Of a stretch of 64,000 nt of DNA, positions 23,185-32,906 are shown in pieces. The stretch's first letter is position 1, and each line of letters starts with the position of its first letter. Under the pieces are notes generated by a model. That model was not told the DNA's origin and did not search any database. It worked only from the letters and a program-made list of their open reading frames with translations. The position numbers and the translations under genes were made by a program. Source of the stretch: Nageia nagi (taxonomy: Eukaryota > Pinophyta); contig JBITNC010000002.1 in assembly GCA_050084985.1 (NCBI GenBank), positions 32,922,001 through 32,986,000 on the forward strand, in the 5' to 3' direction.

Positions 23185-24530
23185 TTGATTTCAACAGGGC
23201 AGTTAGGTAGTGAAGGTTGTGTGACAACTTTCACAGATAAAGCTTGGAAGGTCACCAAAGGAACCCTGGTAATAGCAAGAGGTGAAAAGATTGGTACATT
23301 GTATTTATGCAATGGTATTTCTAACTCTGTTAATGCTTTAACTTCCAAAGGAGTAGATGCAGCATTATGGCATCATAGGCTCGGACACATGAGTGAAAAG
23401 GGGATGAAGATTCTTCACTCAAGAAATTTGTTGCCAGGTTTGAAGAATGTTGATTTGGATTTCTGTGAGAATTGCATTTATGGAAAACAGAAGAGAGTCA
23501 GATTTCTCAGAGTTGGGAAAGAAAAGAAGAGCCAAAAATTAGAGCTTGTGCATACAGATGTATGGGGACCTGCTCAGGTATCATCTCTTGGTGGCTCTCG
23601 TTATTATGTTACCTTTATTGATGATGCAACTAGAAAAACTTGGATTTATTGTATTAAGAATAAATCTGATGTATTTGATACTTTCAAGAAATGGAAAGCT
23701 TTGGTTGAGATTGAGACAAGAAAGAAATTGAAGTGTCTTAGATCAGACAATGGAGGTGAATATTGCAGTAAAGATTTTGATAGGTACTGTTTAGAACATG
23801 GAATTCGCAGAGAGAAGACAGTTCCAAGAACACCACAAGAAAATGGTGTGTCAGAAAGGATGAATAGGACAATCATGGAGCGTGCAAGGTGCATGAGATT
23901 ACATGCAGGATTGCCTTTACAGTTTTGGACAGAAGCTGTAGATACTGCTATTTATCTAATAAATAGAGGGCCTTCAAGTTCCTTGGATGGTGGTGTTCCA
24001 GAGGAAGCATGGACAGGTAAAAAGGTAAACTACTCCTTTTTAAAGCCTTTTGGTTGTGAGGCCTTTGTCCATATTGATAAAGAAAATAGAACAAAGCTTG
24101 AGGCAAAGTCAAAGAAATGTACCTTTATTGGATATGGTGTTAATGATTTTGGTTATCGCTTATATGATTATGAAAATCACAAAATCATTAGGAGCAGAGA
24201 TGTAATATTCAATGAAAAGGTATTTTATAAGAATCAGCTGCAGGAAAAAAAACAAGAAAAAGAAAACAAGGAATATGTAGTTCTTGATGAAATCACTGAA
24301 AAAGTAAAGGTGCCTGAAAATAATAATAACCAACCACCACAACAGCAACAGGCACCCCAAACACCTGAAAGTGGTGTTAGAAGATCTACCAGGATAAGTA
24401 GACCCCCTGAACGATACTCTCCTTCATTATATTATTTATTGTTGACTGATTCTGGTGAACCTGAATGTTATGAAGAAGCAGTGCAGGTTGAAAGCAGGAA
24501 GAAGTGGGAGGTAGTCATGGAAGAAGAGAT
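23185..24530 (+). pseudogene. Copia integrase, core intact
   Basis: A continuous reading frame. The pre-integrase zinc finger has WHHRLGHMSEKGM and FCENCIYGKQ (HHCC). The catalytic triad is visible: Asp in HTDVWGPAQ (about 23550), Asp in RSDNGGEYC (about 23745) and Glu in TPQENGVSERMNRTI (about 23840). FGYRLYDYENHKIIRSRDV is the usual C-terminal motif before a Gln/Asn/Pro-rich linker (24330-24360) and RRSTRISRPPERYS. No frameshift occurs in 1.3 kb. It is part of a Pol broken by stops on both sides, hence pseudogene, although this domain looks unharmed. Confidence 0.9.
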
Positions 24531-25340
24531 GGACTCCTTAATGCATAACCAGACTTGGGACTTAGTCAGGTTGCCTGCAGGAAAAACTACACTGAAGAAT
24601 AAATGGGTTTACAGGCTAAAGGAAGAAGATGGAGGAAAATAGAGGTACAAAGCTAGACTTGTGGTGAAGGGGTTTGCATAGAAGAAAGGTATTGATTTTA
24701 ATGAAATATTTTCTCCTGTTGTTAAAATGACTTCAATCAGAACTATTTTAAGTCTTGTAGCAGCTGAAGATTTGCATCTTGAGCAGTTAGATGTAAAGAC
24801 AGCCTTTCTCCATGGGGATTTGGAGGAAGAGATATATATGCAACAGCCACAAGGATATGAGGTGAAAGGGAAAGAGAAACTTGTGTGCAAGTTGAAGAAG
24901 AGCTTGTATGGCTTAAAATAGGCTCCAAGGCAGTGGTATCTAAAATTTGACAAGTTTATGTCTGAACAAGGTTATACTAGATGCCACTCTGATCATTGTG
25001 TTTATTTGAAAAAGCAAAATGATGGTAGCTATATCATATTGTTATTGTATGTAGATGACATGCTTGTTGCAGGGTCTAACATGTAGGAAATAAATGTGCT
25101 CAAAAGAAAATTGGCAAATTCATTTGCAATGAAGGATTTGGGAGCTGTAAAACAAATCCTTGGTATGAGAATCACTAGAGATAGGAAAAATCATAAATTG
25201 ACATTGTCTCAGAATGAGTACATACAAAAGGTATTGAAAAGATTTAATATGCACAATGCAAAACCAGTTAGTATACCTTTTGCTAGCCATTTCAAACTTA
25301 GTAAGGAAATGTGCCCAAAGACCCAAGAAGACATAGATTA
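24531..25340 (+). pseudogene. Copia reverse transcriptase, TAG-interrupted
   Basis: RT begins near WEVVMEEEMDSLMHNQTW and KNKWVYRLKEE. It continues through [31 protein letters not shown] and [19 protein letters not shown] to the catalytic box YVDD (25048-25059), all intact in sequence. Four in-frame TAG codons (24640, 24678, 24919 and 25084, within a few bases) stand at places where relatives have Gln: GGK-RYKAR, GFA-KKG, YGLK-APRQW and SNM-EIN. No frameshift is seen until about 25340. Point-mutation-only decay contrasts with the indel-rich sequence that follows. Confidence 0.9.
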
Positions 25341-25998
25341 TATGTCTAAAGTTCCATTGCATCCACATTGAAAGCTTAATGTATCAAGTCTCCAAGGTTA
25401 TTAAATTCAATCATGGAGTTATTTTAGAAAATTTTCCCGGAAGGGAACTTGGATGGATGAAATGATTCTCGATATTAAAGTACCCAAATCAAATTATGCT
25501 TGTTAACATTTTCAGGAGAATATGTTATCATTTGGCAGGGACAAGTTAATAGAGGAACTACAGATATATGTTACTATCGGGAAACAGCTTCAGTTTTAAA
25601 AACCCAAGTTGGACTTTCAACAATAAAGAGAGTCATTTGCTGAACAGGAGTAGTAAGAAATGATTTGGTTCAAGGTTATGGTGAATTGTAAGGAGCATGA
25701 TATGGGATCTTACAGTGATAGCAAAGTGCCATTCATCTTGCAAGCTCGCATTATCCAGGATAAACACAAAGATTGAAGTTTACATTTCATACAATCAAAT
25801 CTGGAGATGAGAGATAATGAAATGATACATACTAGCAGATCCTGGATTTGTACAAAATGTAACCAGTGGAGAAACTGAGAATATGCTCGTTTCAATGGCT
25901 TCAAGGATGAATGATAAGATTGGATTAAACCGGTCCAAAGAGGAGTATTGTCCAAAAAATAAGAAGGTGAGTTGCTAAATCATTTTCCAAGGGGAGAT
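25341..25998 (+). pseudogene. Copia RNase H end, indel-rich sequence
   Basis: After VDYMSKVP-type sequence the frame collapses: the family motif for YASAVGSLMY is present as LHPH-stop-SLMY-like sequence with bases missing. Short islands such as YVTIGKQLQF, SYSDSKVPFI and FPRGD-like ends can be matched to copia RNase H in different frames, each separated by small deletions. The polypurine tract is visible as AAGGGGAGA before 25999. I read this as unpolished or badly reconstructed sequence rather than natural decay. Confidence 0.65.
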
Positions 25999-26393
25999 TG
26001 TTGTGTGTGGAGCATATGTTCTGAGATTTATTTTGCCATTATCCTAGGAAGCTAAAACGTTTGAAATTATTGTAAAGTAAAGAATTTCTGTCAATCTGGC
26101 CTTATTAGGCAAATAATTACAGTTGAACTTATTTTGGTTAGGGATTTTTTAGATAAAACCTTTTTCTAATTGTAACTAACTGATTTTGACAAGAAACAGA
26201 TACATGAAATATAGAAAACAGAGGATTTACAGTGGATCTGCTGTATTGTATTTCTTCATTTGTAATATCAGAAGACTGGCTATTTGGTTGGACGTACTGG
26301 TGAAACCACTTATCTTGTCTCTTTTTTTATGCATTTTTGGTTTATATTTCTGCTATATTTTGTGCTCCATTGCTGCAGAATTATTTTTCTATA
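25999..26393 (+). repeat. Shortened second version of copia 3' LTR
   Basis: It aligns end to end with 32426-32901 but is about 17% shorter, nearly all through one- to three-base losses, many in short homopolymers. At every site where the 5' LTR and the 32426 LTR differ and the base can be read, it carries the 32426 version: CAGTTGAAC, AAGAAACAG, AGTGGATCTGCTG, GGCTATTTGG, GGACGTA. It is therefore a rendering of the same 3' LTR, not an independent one. Confidence 0.8.
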
Positions 26394-26788
26394 ATATTAC
26401 AGAGTTGGTTAGAGAACTGTATTAGCACAATTTTAAAGATAACTAAACATTAGATACTTAACAAATAACATGTTTTTAGAACACGTATTGATGAAATGGT
26501 TTAAGAATCGTAAACTTAATGACTTTAACTAAGTGATCTAACATTATTTTATCTTGATACCTTAAAGGTATTTTATTATTTTTATATTATTATTCCTCAT
26601 CATTGTTTATATCTTTATACAATATTTTATCATCTTTGATTCTTTATCATTGCTCATTAATTATTATGGTGGGCTTTCTCGATATTTGTATCCCTTAATT
26701 GTCATGTCTATTACTATTGATTACATTTCCTAGGTATATTTTATTTTACAATAAAAATTCTTCATCATAATGAATTTTTATAAATAAT
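26394..26788 (-). repeat. Shortened second version of right flank
   Basis: It corresponds to 32902-33362: the right part of the small element's 5' LTR plus most of the outer gypsy LTR piece, again about 15% shorter by small losses. It stops about 21 bp before the outer LTR edge, where the gypsy leader begins abruptly at 26789. Confidence 0.75.
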
Positions 26789-26922
26789 GGCACGCCGGTG
26801 GGACACGAAGAAATTTATTGGCGACTCTGCTGAAGCACCATCCATGGTATGTATTAAAGCAAATTATTTATGAATATCATAGGTGCTTTGAACCTGTCAT
26901 TTTCTTTTGCAATCTAGAGTTT

Positions 26923-27952
26923 ATGTGGACAAGATCTAAAACTAGAGCAGCAAAAGAAGAACCGGAATTTGGGAAGTTAGATACTCCTAGGAGAAAGACC
27001 CTGATCAAGTCCAAGTCTCTGAATAGTGTCGACTCCCTAAAATCCTCTATCAAGCCAGAACCATCCAATCTTCATACTAGAGATACCTTCCCTAAAATGG
27101 CTAATCCGGCTCAGAATATTTATCCGGAATGGGACAATGGAGTTCCTATAGCTCTGGCGGTATTACATGATATCCCAGCAAATGTTTTTAAAACCCTTCC
27201 GGAGTTTGATGCAACTTCAGAAAAAACGGCTTATGAGCACTGTGTGGATGTAGCCGGCCTAGCAAAGATTCACAATATTCAGCATGAAGATGTTATGGTG
27301 AGATTACTGGCTCAGTCTTTCAAAGGAAAGGTCCTGGATTGGTACAGGGGCCTTTCTAATGGATCCATCAGTACCTGGGCTCAACTGGCAGAGCCCTTTA
27401 TCCTGGAGTTTAATGAACTAGGGGATCCCTTTTCTCTGCTCACTCAGTTCACGTCAATCAAAAGGTTTTGAACAAGAGAACATCCCAGATTTTAACATTA
27501 GATTCCAGAAAACATGGACAAGAGTACCCATGCCAGTCAGGCCTCAGCAATTCCAAGCCTTAATGTATTATTTGAGAGCCTTTCCTCCGGATCTCTCTCT
27601 GCAAATCCAAAATTCCGGAGTGAATACTTTCCCGGAGGTCTATAGACAAGCAGTATATGCTGAATCCTGTCTTATTGCAGTTGGTAAGTTGCCAAGCCGT
27701 ATGCCCATGCCCTATTTTCCAATAACTACCCAACAGCAAATGTGGAGACCTCCGGTAATCAGTTCAGTTCCACCTCTGGCCCATTTTCCTGCTCCTGTTC
27801 AACCTTGGTCATCAAACTTGCCAAATCCTAGAGCTCCTTTGTCTTTACCTGCCCCCCCTCAGCCCAATGTGAATCAAGGAGTAGCGTCATCATCAGAAAT
27901 TCAAGAGCTCAGGGATTTGTGTAGAAATATGGCGAATCAGATCACCATCTAA
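26923..27952 (+). pseudogene. Gypsy gag of fragment, one frameshift
   Basis: The start chosen is the ATG at 26923 (MWTRSKTRAAKEEPEFGKL), giving the usual basic Gag N-terminus. The capsid region reads FKTLPEFDATSEKTAYEHC, AKIHNIQHEDVMVRLLAQSF, KGKVLDWYRGLSNGS and FILEFNELGDP. After a one-base shift near 27468 the frame continues at 27530 with PVRPQQFQALMYYLRAFPPD. It ends in a Pro-rich stretch and SSEIQELRDLCRNMANQITI. The same capsid motif is seen in the decayed minus-strand copy near 57080. Confidence 0.85.
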
Positions 27953-28760
27953 GCAGACAGAGCAATGCAAGGAGATATCCTTACCCGGCAGTGGAAAAGG
28001 GCCCACATGTAATGATAGAAAATTCAGATCAAGGTTCATCCTCCGGGTCAGTTGTTGGTTTATGTTTGGCTTGCAATGACGCACATGAACAAACAACATG
28101 TCCCGTGCATCAGTACCAAGAGTATTTGTCGGGAAATGGAGGTATCTCGCCGCCCGGAGTGGCAGACGACATAAATCAAAATGCAAACTTGATAAATTTT
28201 GCACCGGCAGATATAGGAGTTTTTGTGGTGGAAACAAGATCGGGAAGAGGCCCTGGTTTCCGGTATTCCGGAAAGAAAAGTTGAATCCCAAAGAGATGCC
28301 GGACCAGTGCTTTCTAGGAGGCAAGATGCAGTCCCCGGTTCTAAGGATAAGGTCCTGGAAAAGGAAAAGAATGCCGAAAAATTCCCACTTCCGGAGATCA
28401 AACGACCCCAAAAATCAATGACCAAGTATTCGGAAGCTAAGGTTTCTTCACTCACTAAGCACCAGAGGAAAGATGATACCCTACAGCTTCGGGAAAGTTT
28501 CACCGATAGTCTTAGAAATAAAATCGGAGAACCTCCGGCTATTCCCGAGTTCGATATTGTGGCCGAGTTAAAGAGGACGCCAGCAAGAGTATCTTTGTTT
28601 GAGGCTTTAAAAATTCCTGGGCAGATTGATTTGCTGAAAACGTCCCTTATAGCTCAGAACGAAGGAATGGAAAAGGTCCTAAATCTGTTTGAGACATCGA
28701 AAATTCGGGGATGGGAAAAAATAAACCTCCGGCCTTTTACATGACTCTGGAAATTGAAGA
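27953..28760 (+). pseudogene. Gag zinc-finger and linker region
   Basis: GLCLACNDAHEQTTCPVHQ at about 28060-28115 resembles a zinc-binding CxxC...H...C module. Beyond it the frame shifts near 28215-28260 into a charged linker, then NKIGEPPAIPEFDIVAELK, KRTPARVSLFEALKIPG and NLFETSKIRGWEKINLRPF. This leads to the protease at 28764, one more shift (an apparent extra TG) away. The block before protease is also recognisable in the minus-strand copy near 49120-48960. Confidence 0.75.
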
Positions 28761-28763
28761 TAT

Positions 28764-29290
28764 GTGCTCCATAATTGTTTGGTTGATTCCGGAGCGGCTA
28801 CTACTGTTATGCCCAAAGCAGTGTGTGACGTAATGGGATTGCCTATGACACGAACTACTACTGGAGTATTACAGTTGGATTCCACACCTGTTAAGACAGT
28901 GGGAGTTATCAAAGATATAGTTCTAAAGATGCACAAGTGCCCCTCTGTGGTTATTACTCAAGAAGTTGTTGTGGTGGAGTTACCCCCTCTGTTCGGGTTA
29001 TGTTTGTCCAGAGAGTTTACAGCGAAAATAGGAGGTTACCTAGCAATGGATTATACTCATTATCTGATCCCTTGTGGGAATAAGAGGGTTAGGTTAAACA
29101 ATGAGGAAATTTCCGAATTTCACGTAGAAAAAAAGGAGGAAGTGTGTGCAATCTTTGGTGAAATAGAGGAATCAGACGAGTTACTGGAAAGGTTGCAAAC
29201 TGAAGATCCTTATAGTATGAGTATGCTTAATACCATCAGCGATATGGAATTTGGAAATTATTGCTTGATGGAACCGGAGTCTTTTGTCCC
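28764..29290 (+). pseudogene. Gypsy aspartic protease
   Basis: HNCLVDSGAATTVMPKAV carries the active site D-S-G-A (28785-28796), apparently intact. GVLQLDSTPVKTVGVIKDIV and VVVELPPLFGLCLSREF follow, then KIGGYLAMDYTHYLIP. The protease would cut Gag-Pol. The older copy at 48900-48500 (minus) keeps the same layout but with DFGA in place of DSGA. It runs in frame into the archaeal-type RNase H without an RT in between. Confidence 0.85.
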
Positions 29291-29700
29291 GGAACTCACT
29301 AAGGGAAACTTCCGGAGAAATGAGATCTGGGAGATGTTTTTTGACGGAGCTAGGTCTAAAAATGGATCTGGAGTGGGAATCATTCTGAAGGAACCAAATG
29401 GCAAGGTATATAAATTCTCTTTCAGGCTTACCTGGTTATGTTCAAATAATGTAACAGAATATGAAGCACTTTGCCTCGGGCTGGAACAAGCCATTTAAAA
29501 TGAAGATCGGTGTTTGAAGATCAAAGGAGATTCAGAGCTAATAGTAAAGCAGGTGACAGATAAATGTTCAGCTAAGCATCACTATTTGAAATCATATAGA
29601 AATAGAGTTTGGGATCTGTTGGAAACATTTCGAGGCTTTACATATTCAGTCAATCTCAAGGAGGTTCAATCATGAGGCTGATGCTTTAGCACAGATGGGA
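29291..29700 (+). pseudogene. Archaeal-type RNase H placed before RT
   Basis: Still in the protease frame: NEIWEMFFDGARSKNGSGVG (first Asp), then KFSFRLTWLCSNNVTEYEAL with the Glu, then CLGLEQAI and a stop at 29497. After a frameshift, KIKGDSELIVKQVTDKCSAK supplies the next Asp, and FNHEADALAQMGAS closes the domain with a late Asp. All motif residues of the archaeal-type RNase H are visible. Its position between protease and RT is unlike the other two Tat-like elements in this window, where it follows the first RNase H. Confidence 0.85.
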
Positions 29701-30200
29701 GCCAGCTTTGATCCCACTGATGATTGGTTCAGGGAAAAAGGGGTTCAACTCATTTTCAGGCCTTCAATTCCGGATAATGATTCCTTCTGGCAAGTGTTCC
29801 GGGATGAGGCTCAGATTAATCAATTCCTATTACAACAAGCTGTGTGTCACGCGGTAGGGGAAGAAGATTCTGAAATCTTCGGGGGCAGGATGTAATTCAA
29901 CTGAATAATAATAAAGTTCCCAAAGATTTGATTCCGTTCGAAGCATTGTTTGACAGATGCGACCAGGTAAAAAGAAGAGGTCTAAGTATAAATCCGGATA
30001 ACTATAGAGAGTGTGAGGTTTTCCCGGGCAATTCATTGAAAATCGGTACCTGTAATACCCCGGAACAAACCCACGAGATTGTGCAATTATGCAAGGCATA
30101 TGTAGACGTCATTGCTTGGTCTTACGACGATTTGAAGATTTTCGACAAGTCAGTGATGCAGCATACTATTGAATTGATAGAAAACGCCAAACCAGTCAGA
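29701..30200 (+). pseudogene. Linker between archaeal RNase H and RT
   Basis: A poorly conserved stretch in two frames: FDPTDDWFREKGVQLIFRPS and NDSFWQVFRDEAQINQFL up to 29895, then IPFEALFDRCDQVKRRGLSI. IVQLCKAYVDVIAWSYDDLK leads to the RT N-terminus; this last motif, with its AWSYDDL, is usual just ahead of gypsy RT. A stop at about 30207 follows AKPVRQK. Confidence 0.7.
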
Positions 30201-31040
30201 CAGAAATAGCGGCCAGTGAATCCTAAAATCGAAGCAGCTATGAAACAAGAAGTTTTGAAGTTGTATAAAGCTGGAATAATTTATCCATTAAACACTCCAC
30301 TTGGGTGGCGAACCTCGTACCGGTCCGGAAGAAAAATGGTGAGATAAGGCTGTGTGTGGATTTCCGGGGCCTGAATAAAGTATCCTTGAGAGATCATTAT
30401 CCTTTGCCACCAATGGAACAAATACTCAATACCGTGGCGGGTGCGAAAGATTCTCTTTGATAGATGGTTTCTCCGGATACAACCAGGTGTGGGTCCGGAA
30501 CGAAGACCAATTTAAAACGGCTTTTACAACCAAATGGGGTACATTTGCTTTCCAGAGAATGCTTTCGGTTTGTCTAATGCAGGAGCTACTTTCCAAAGAG
30601 CTATGGATCATGCATTTGGAGAGTTGGTGAAACAAGAGCGTGGTAGTATATCTTGATGATATTACTGTGTTCTCACATAACAAAAACCTTCACGTCCAAC
30701 ACCTGGAACAGGTTTTCATCAAATGTAGAAGGTATGGCATATCCTTGAATCCTAAGAAATCAATTTTCGCAGTAGATGAAGGGAAGTTATTGGGTCATGT
30801 AATTTCAAAGGAAGGTTGGGCCATTGATCCAGATAGAATAAAAGCAATTAAGAACTTAGTTCTCCCATCCAATAAGAAGTCTCTACAGTCTTTTCTGGGT
30901 CAGATTAATTTTGTCAGGAGATTTGTTCAGGATTTTTCAGGCATTGTCAAACCTATTACTCAGATGCTAAAAAAGGATACAACTGTTTGAGTGGACGGAA
31001 GAAGGTAAAAAGGCTTTTCAGGAAATCAAAGAAGTAATTA
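30201..31040 (+). pseudogene. Gypsy reverse transcriptase of fragment
   Basis: N-terminal RT motifs (RPVNPKIEAAMKQEVLKLY; TPLG-WVANLVPV in a shifted frame; CVDFRGLNKVSLRDHYPLPP) lie at 30210-30415. FSGYNQV and the FGLSNAGATFQRAMDHAFG motif follow at 30470-30625. The catalytic box VVYLDDITVFSH is at about 30643-30680, and YGISLNPKKSIFAVDEGKLL and GHVISKEGWAID follow in the longest open piece. An extra A in GTGAAACAAGAG near 30632 causes one of several single-base shifts. Catalytic Asp pair is intact. Confidence 0.85.
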
Positions 31041-31520
31041 CCGAAGCCCCGGTAAATGAGAAATCCGGATTTTAGTAAGAAGTTTATTCTGTATGCATAT
31101 GGTTCGGATACTAGTGTCGCTGCTATTCTGACTCAAAAGTATGAAAAGAATGAGGAATATCCCGTAGCGTTCTTCAGCCAAACTATGAATAGTTGCGAAG
31201 AGAAATATACCTTTCTTGAAAAACAAGTCTTGGCCATTGTGAAAGCTCTTGGCAAGTTGAAACATTATGTTGCTCAAAGCAAGATTTTGATTCTAACTAT
31301 ACATCCGGATGTCAGGTCTTATATTATGCAGGGTGAATTGGGAGAAGGGAGACCCGGTTGGATTTCAAAAATCCTCAAATATGATGTAGAAATCCGGCCT
31401 ACCAAGCTCATAAAAGGGAGAGCGCTTTGTGAGCAACTTGCAAAATCAACAATACCAGAGGAGGGAACAGTATGCCATATTGGACAAAAGGTACCAGAGG
31501 TCGAACCCGGGGTTATAACG
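31041..31520 (+). pseudogene. Gypsy RNase H (first) of fragment
   Basis: The open frame from 31056 reads KKFILYAYGSDTSVAAILTQ, where the usual first Asp of YxDAS is Gly. It continues EYPVAFFSQTMNSCEEKYTF, LEKQVLAIVKALGKLKHYV, then ILILTIHPDVRSYIMQGEL and ISKILKYDVEIRPTKLIKG. It ends GRALCEQLAKSTIPEE before the integrase. Length and order are normal for gypsy. Confidence 0.8.
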
Positions 31521-32361
31521 AATGATTGGTAGAGCAGTTGAGCAGATACTTCGAGTCCGGAAAGCTTCCTGACAACATGGATGCGTCCCAGAGAAGGCGG
31601 TTCAAAATTCATGCCCAAAATTATACAGAAATAGATCAGGTACTTTACAGAAGAAATCATGATGGTGTTTTGCTGAGATGTGTACCGGCATCGAAGACAG
31701 AAGAACTCATTGAAGAGTTTCATTCCGGGATATCCGGAGGCCATTATTCCGGATATACAATGGTGAGTAAAATTATCCAAGCCGGATATTATTGGCCTAC
31801 TATTTTAAAGAGGCTTTTGCAAAATCCCAGGGTTGTGAAAAAATGTCAAAGGTTCGCGGGGAGAAAGAGAAGTGCAGCATTGCCGTTGGAACCGGTTCAG
31901 GCGGAGGAACCCTTTCAGCAATGGGGGTTGGATTTTTTTTGGAGTAATCAATCCTAATTCTTCAGCCGGGCATAAATTTATTCTCACAGCTACAGATTTC
32001 TTCACCAGATGGGCAGAGGCGGAAGCCGTGAGAGAAGCAAACCAGAAGACCGTGGTAAAATTCATAGAGAAGCTAATCACCAGGTATGGTATCCCTCAAA
32101 CAATTGTTTCAGACAATGGCCTAGCATTTGTAGGAACAGAAGTCACAAATTTCGCTATGAGATATGGTATTTACTGGAAAACTTCCTCGAATTATTACCC
32201 TCAGGGTAATGGTTTGGCCGAATCTACAAATAAGAACTTGATCCGGATTCTTAAAAGAATAATGGAAGACAACCCACGAACTTGGCATGAGAAACTTAAT
32301 TGGGCATTGTGGGGTAGATAGAATCACTGTGAAGTCATCCATCAAGACCAGCCCTTATACT
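31521..32361 (+). pseudogene. Gypsy integrase, cut off at a chimeric junction
   Basis: The zinc finger is seen as EEFHSGISGGHYSGYTMVSK and, after a shift, CQRFAGRKR. The core has QQWGLDFFW (Asp), SDNGLAFVGTEVTNFAMRYG (Asp) and GNGLAESTNKNLIRILKR (Glu), with NYYPQGNG intact. It ends RITVKSSIKTSPYT at about 32361 where relatives continue LVYGKEAVLP. From 32362 the sequence is the copia 3' end, so the integrase C-terminus is missing. Confidence 0.85.
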
Positions 32362-32425
32362 GGAGTCATTGTCCAGCAAATAAAGCAGCGGTGGAGTTGC
32401 TACAATCATTCTCCAAGTGGGAGAT
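32362..32425 (+). other. Copia 3' end and polypurine tract
   Basis: 64 bp before the 3' LTR, homologous to 25942-25998. It ends in the purine-rich CCAAGTGGGAGAT (about 32413-32425), the plus-strand primer of the copia. Confidence 0.8.
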
Positions 32426-32901
32426 TGTTGTGTGTGGAGCATGATTGTTCAGAGTTATTTATTTTAGCCGGATGTATATCCTAGGAAGCTAAAAACGTTT
32501 GAAAAATTACCTTGTAAAAGTAAAGTAATTTCTAGTCAATCTGGGCCGTTTATTAGGCAAATAATCTGACAGTTGAACTTATGTTTGGTTTAGGGATTTT
32601 TTACCTAGATAAAAACCCCTCTTTTTGCATGAGGGCATTGTAACAGACGTGATTTGGTGAGCAAGAAACAGATACATGAGACTGTGATAGAAAACAGAGG
32701 ATATTACAGTGGATCTGCTGTAGGTTGTATTTCTTCACTTTGCTAGATAATAGAAAGGAAGGACTGGCTATTTGGTGTGGACGTAGCCCAAACTGGGTGA
32801 ACCACGTATATCTGTGTCTCTCTTATTTATGCATTTTTGGGTTTATATTTTCTGCTATATTTTATGTGCTCCATTGCTCCAGAATATATAATTTTCTAAC
32901 A
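32426..32901 (+). repeat. 3' LTR of Tork-like copia
   Basis: 476 bp, the same length as 21569-22044, with about 15 differences by eye. It is followed by ATAAC (32902-32906), the right target-site copy, then by the interrupted small-element LTR. Confidence 0.95.
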
Positions 32902-32906
32902 ATAAC

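Larger units (their letters stand above)
26789..32361 (+). mobile_element. Gypsy internal fragment, PR-aRNH-RT order
   Basis: A 5.57-kb piece of a gypsy element without LTRs. It starts at the leader (GGCACGCCGGTGGGACACG, then TTGGCGACTCTGCTG) and ends inside integrase, fused directly to the copia 3' end. Domain order is gag, protease, archaeal-type RNase H, RT, RNase H, integrase. It is richer in C+G and in CCGG sites than anything around it. About a dozen frameshifts break it, with few in-frame stops. A second, older copy with the same leader and order lies on the minus strand at about 57660-47540. Confidence 0.85.
21569..32901 (+). mobile_element. Tnt1/Tork-like copia, with anomalous insert
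   Basis: It is bounded by 476-bp LTRs at 21569-22044 and 32426-32901, with flanks ATAAT and ATAAC (one mismatch in five). These LTRs differ at about 15 of 476 positions by eye (about 3%), so this is the youngest insertion for which two LTRs can be compared well. Internal order is gag, protease, integrase, RT, RNase H, as in copia, but only the part up to about 25340 reads cleanly. 25942-26788 is an indel-rich second version of 32362-33362, and 26789-32361 is a gypsy fragment. A normal element of this type would be about 5 kb; excess length comes from that insert, probably an assembly fault. Confidence 0.8.

Noticed and set aside
22894-25086. Alternative genetic code with TAG read as Gln
   Set aside because: Stops stand at Gln sites, but TAA occurs as well and other elements are generally degraded; the protease is mutated too. 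C-to-T decay explains it more simply.
25999-26393. A third, independent LTR or solo LTR
   Set aside because: It carries all readable variants specific to 32426-32901 and the same right flank, so it is the same LTR seen twice.
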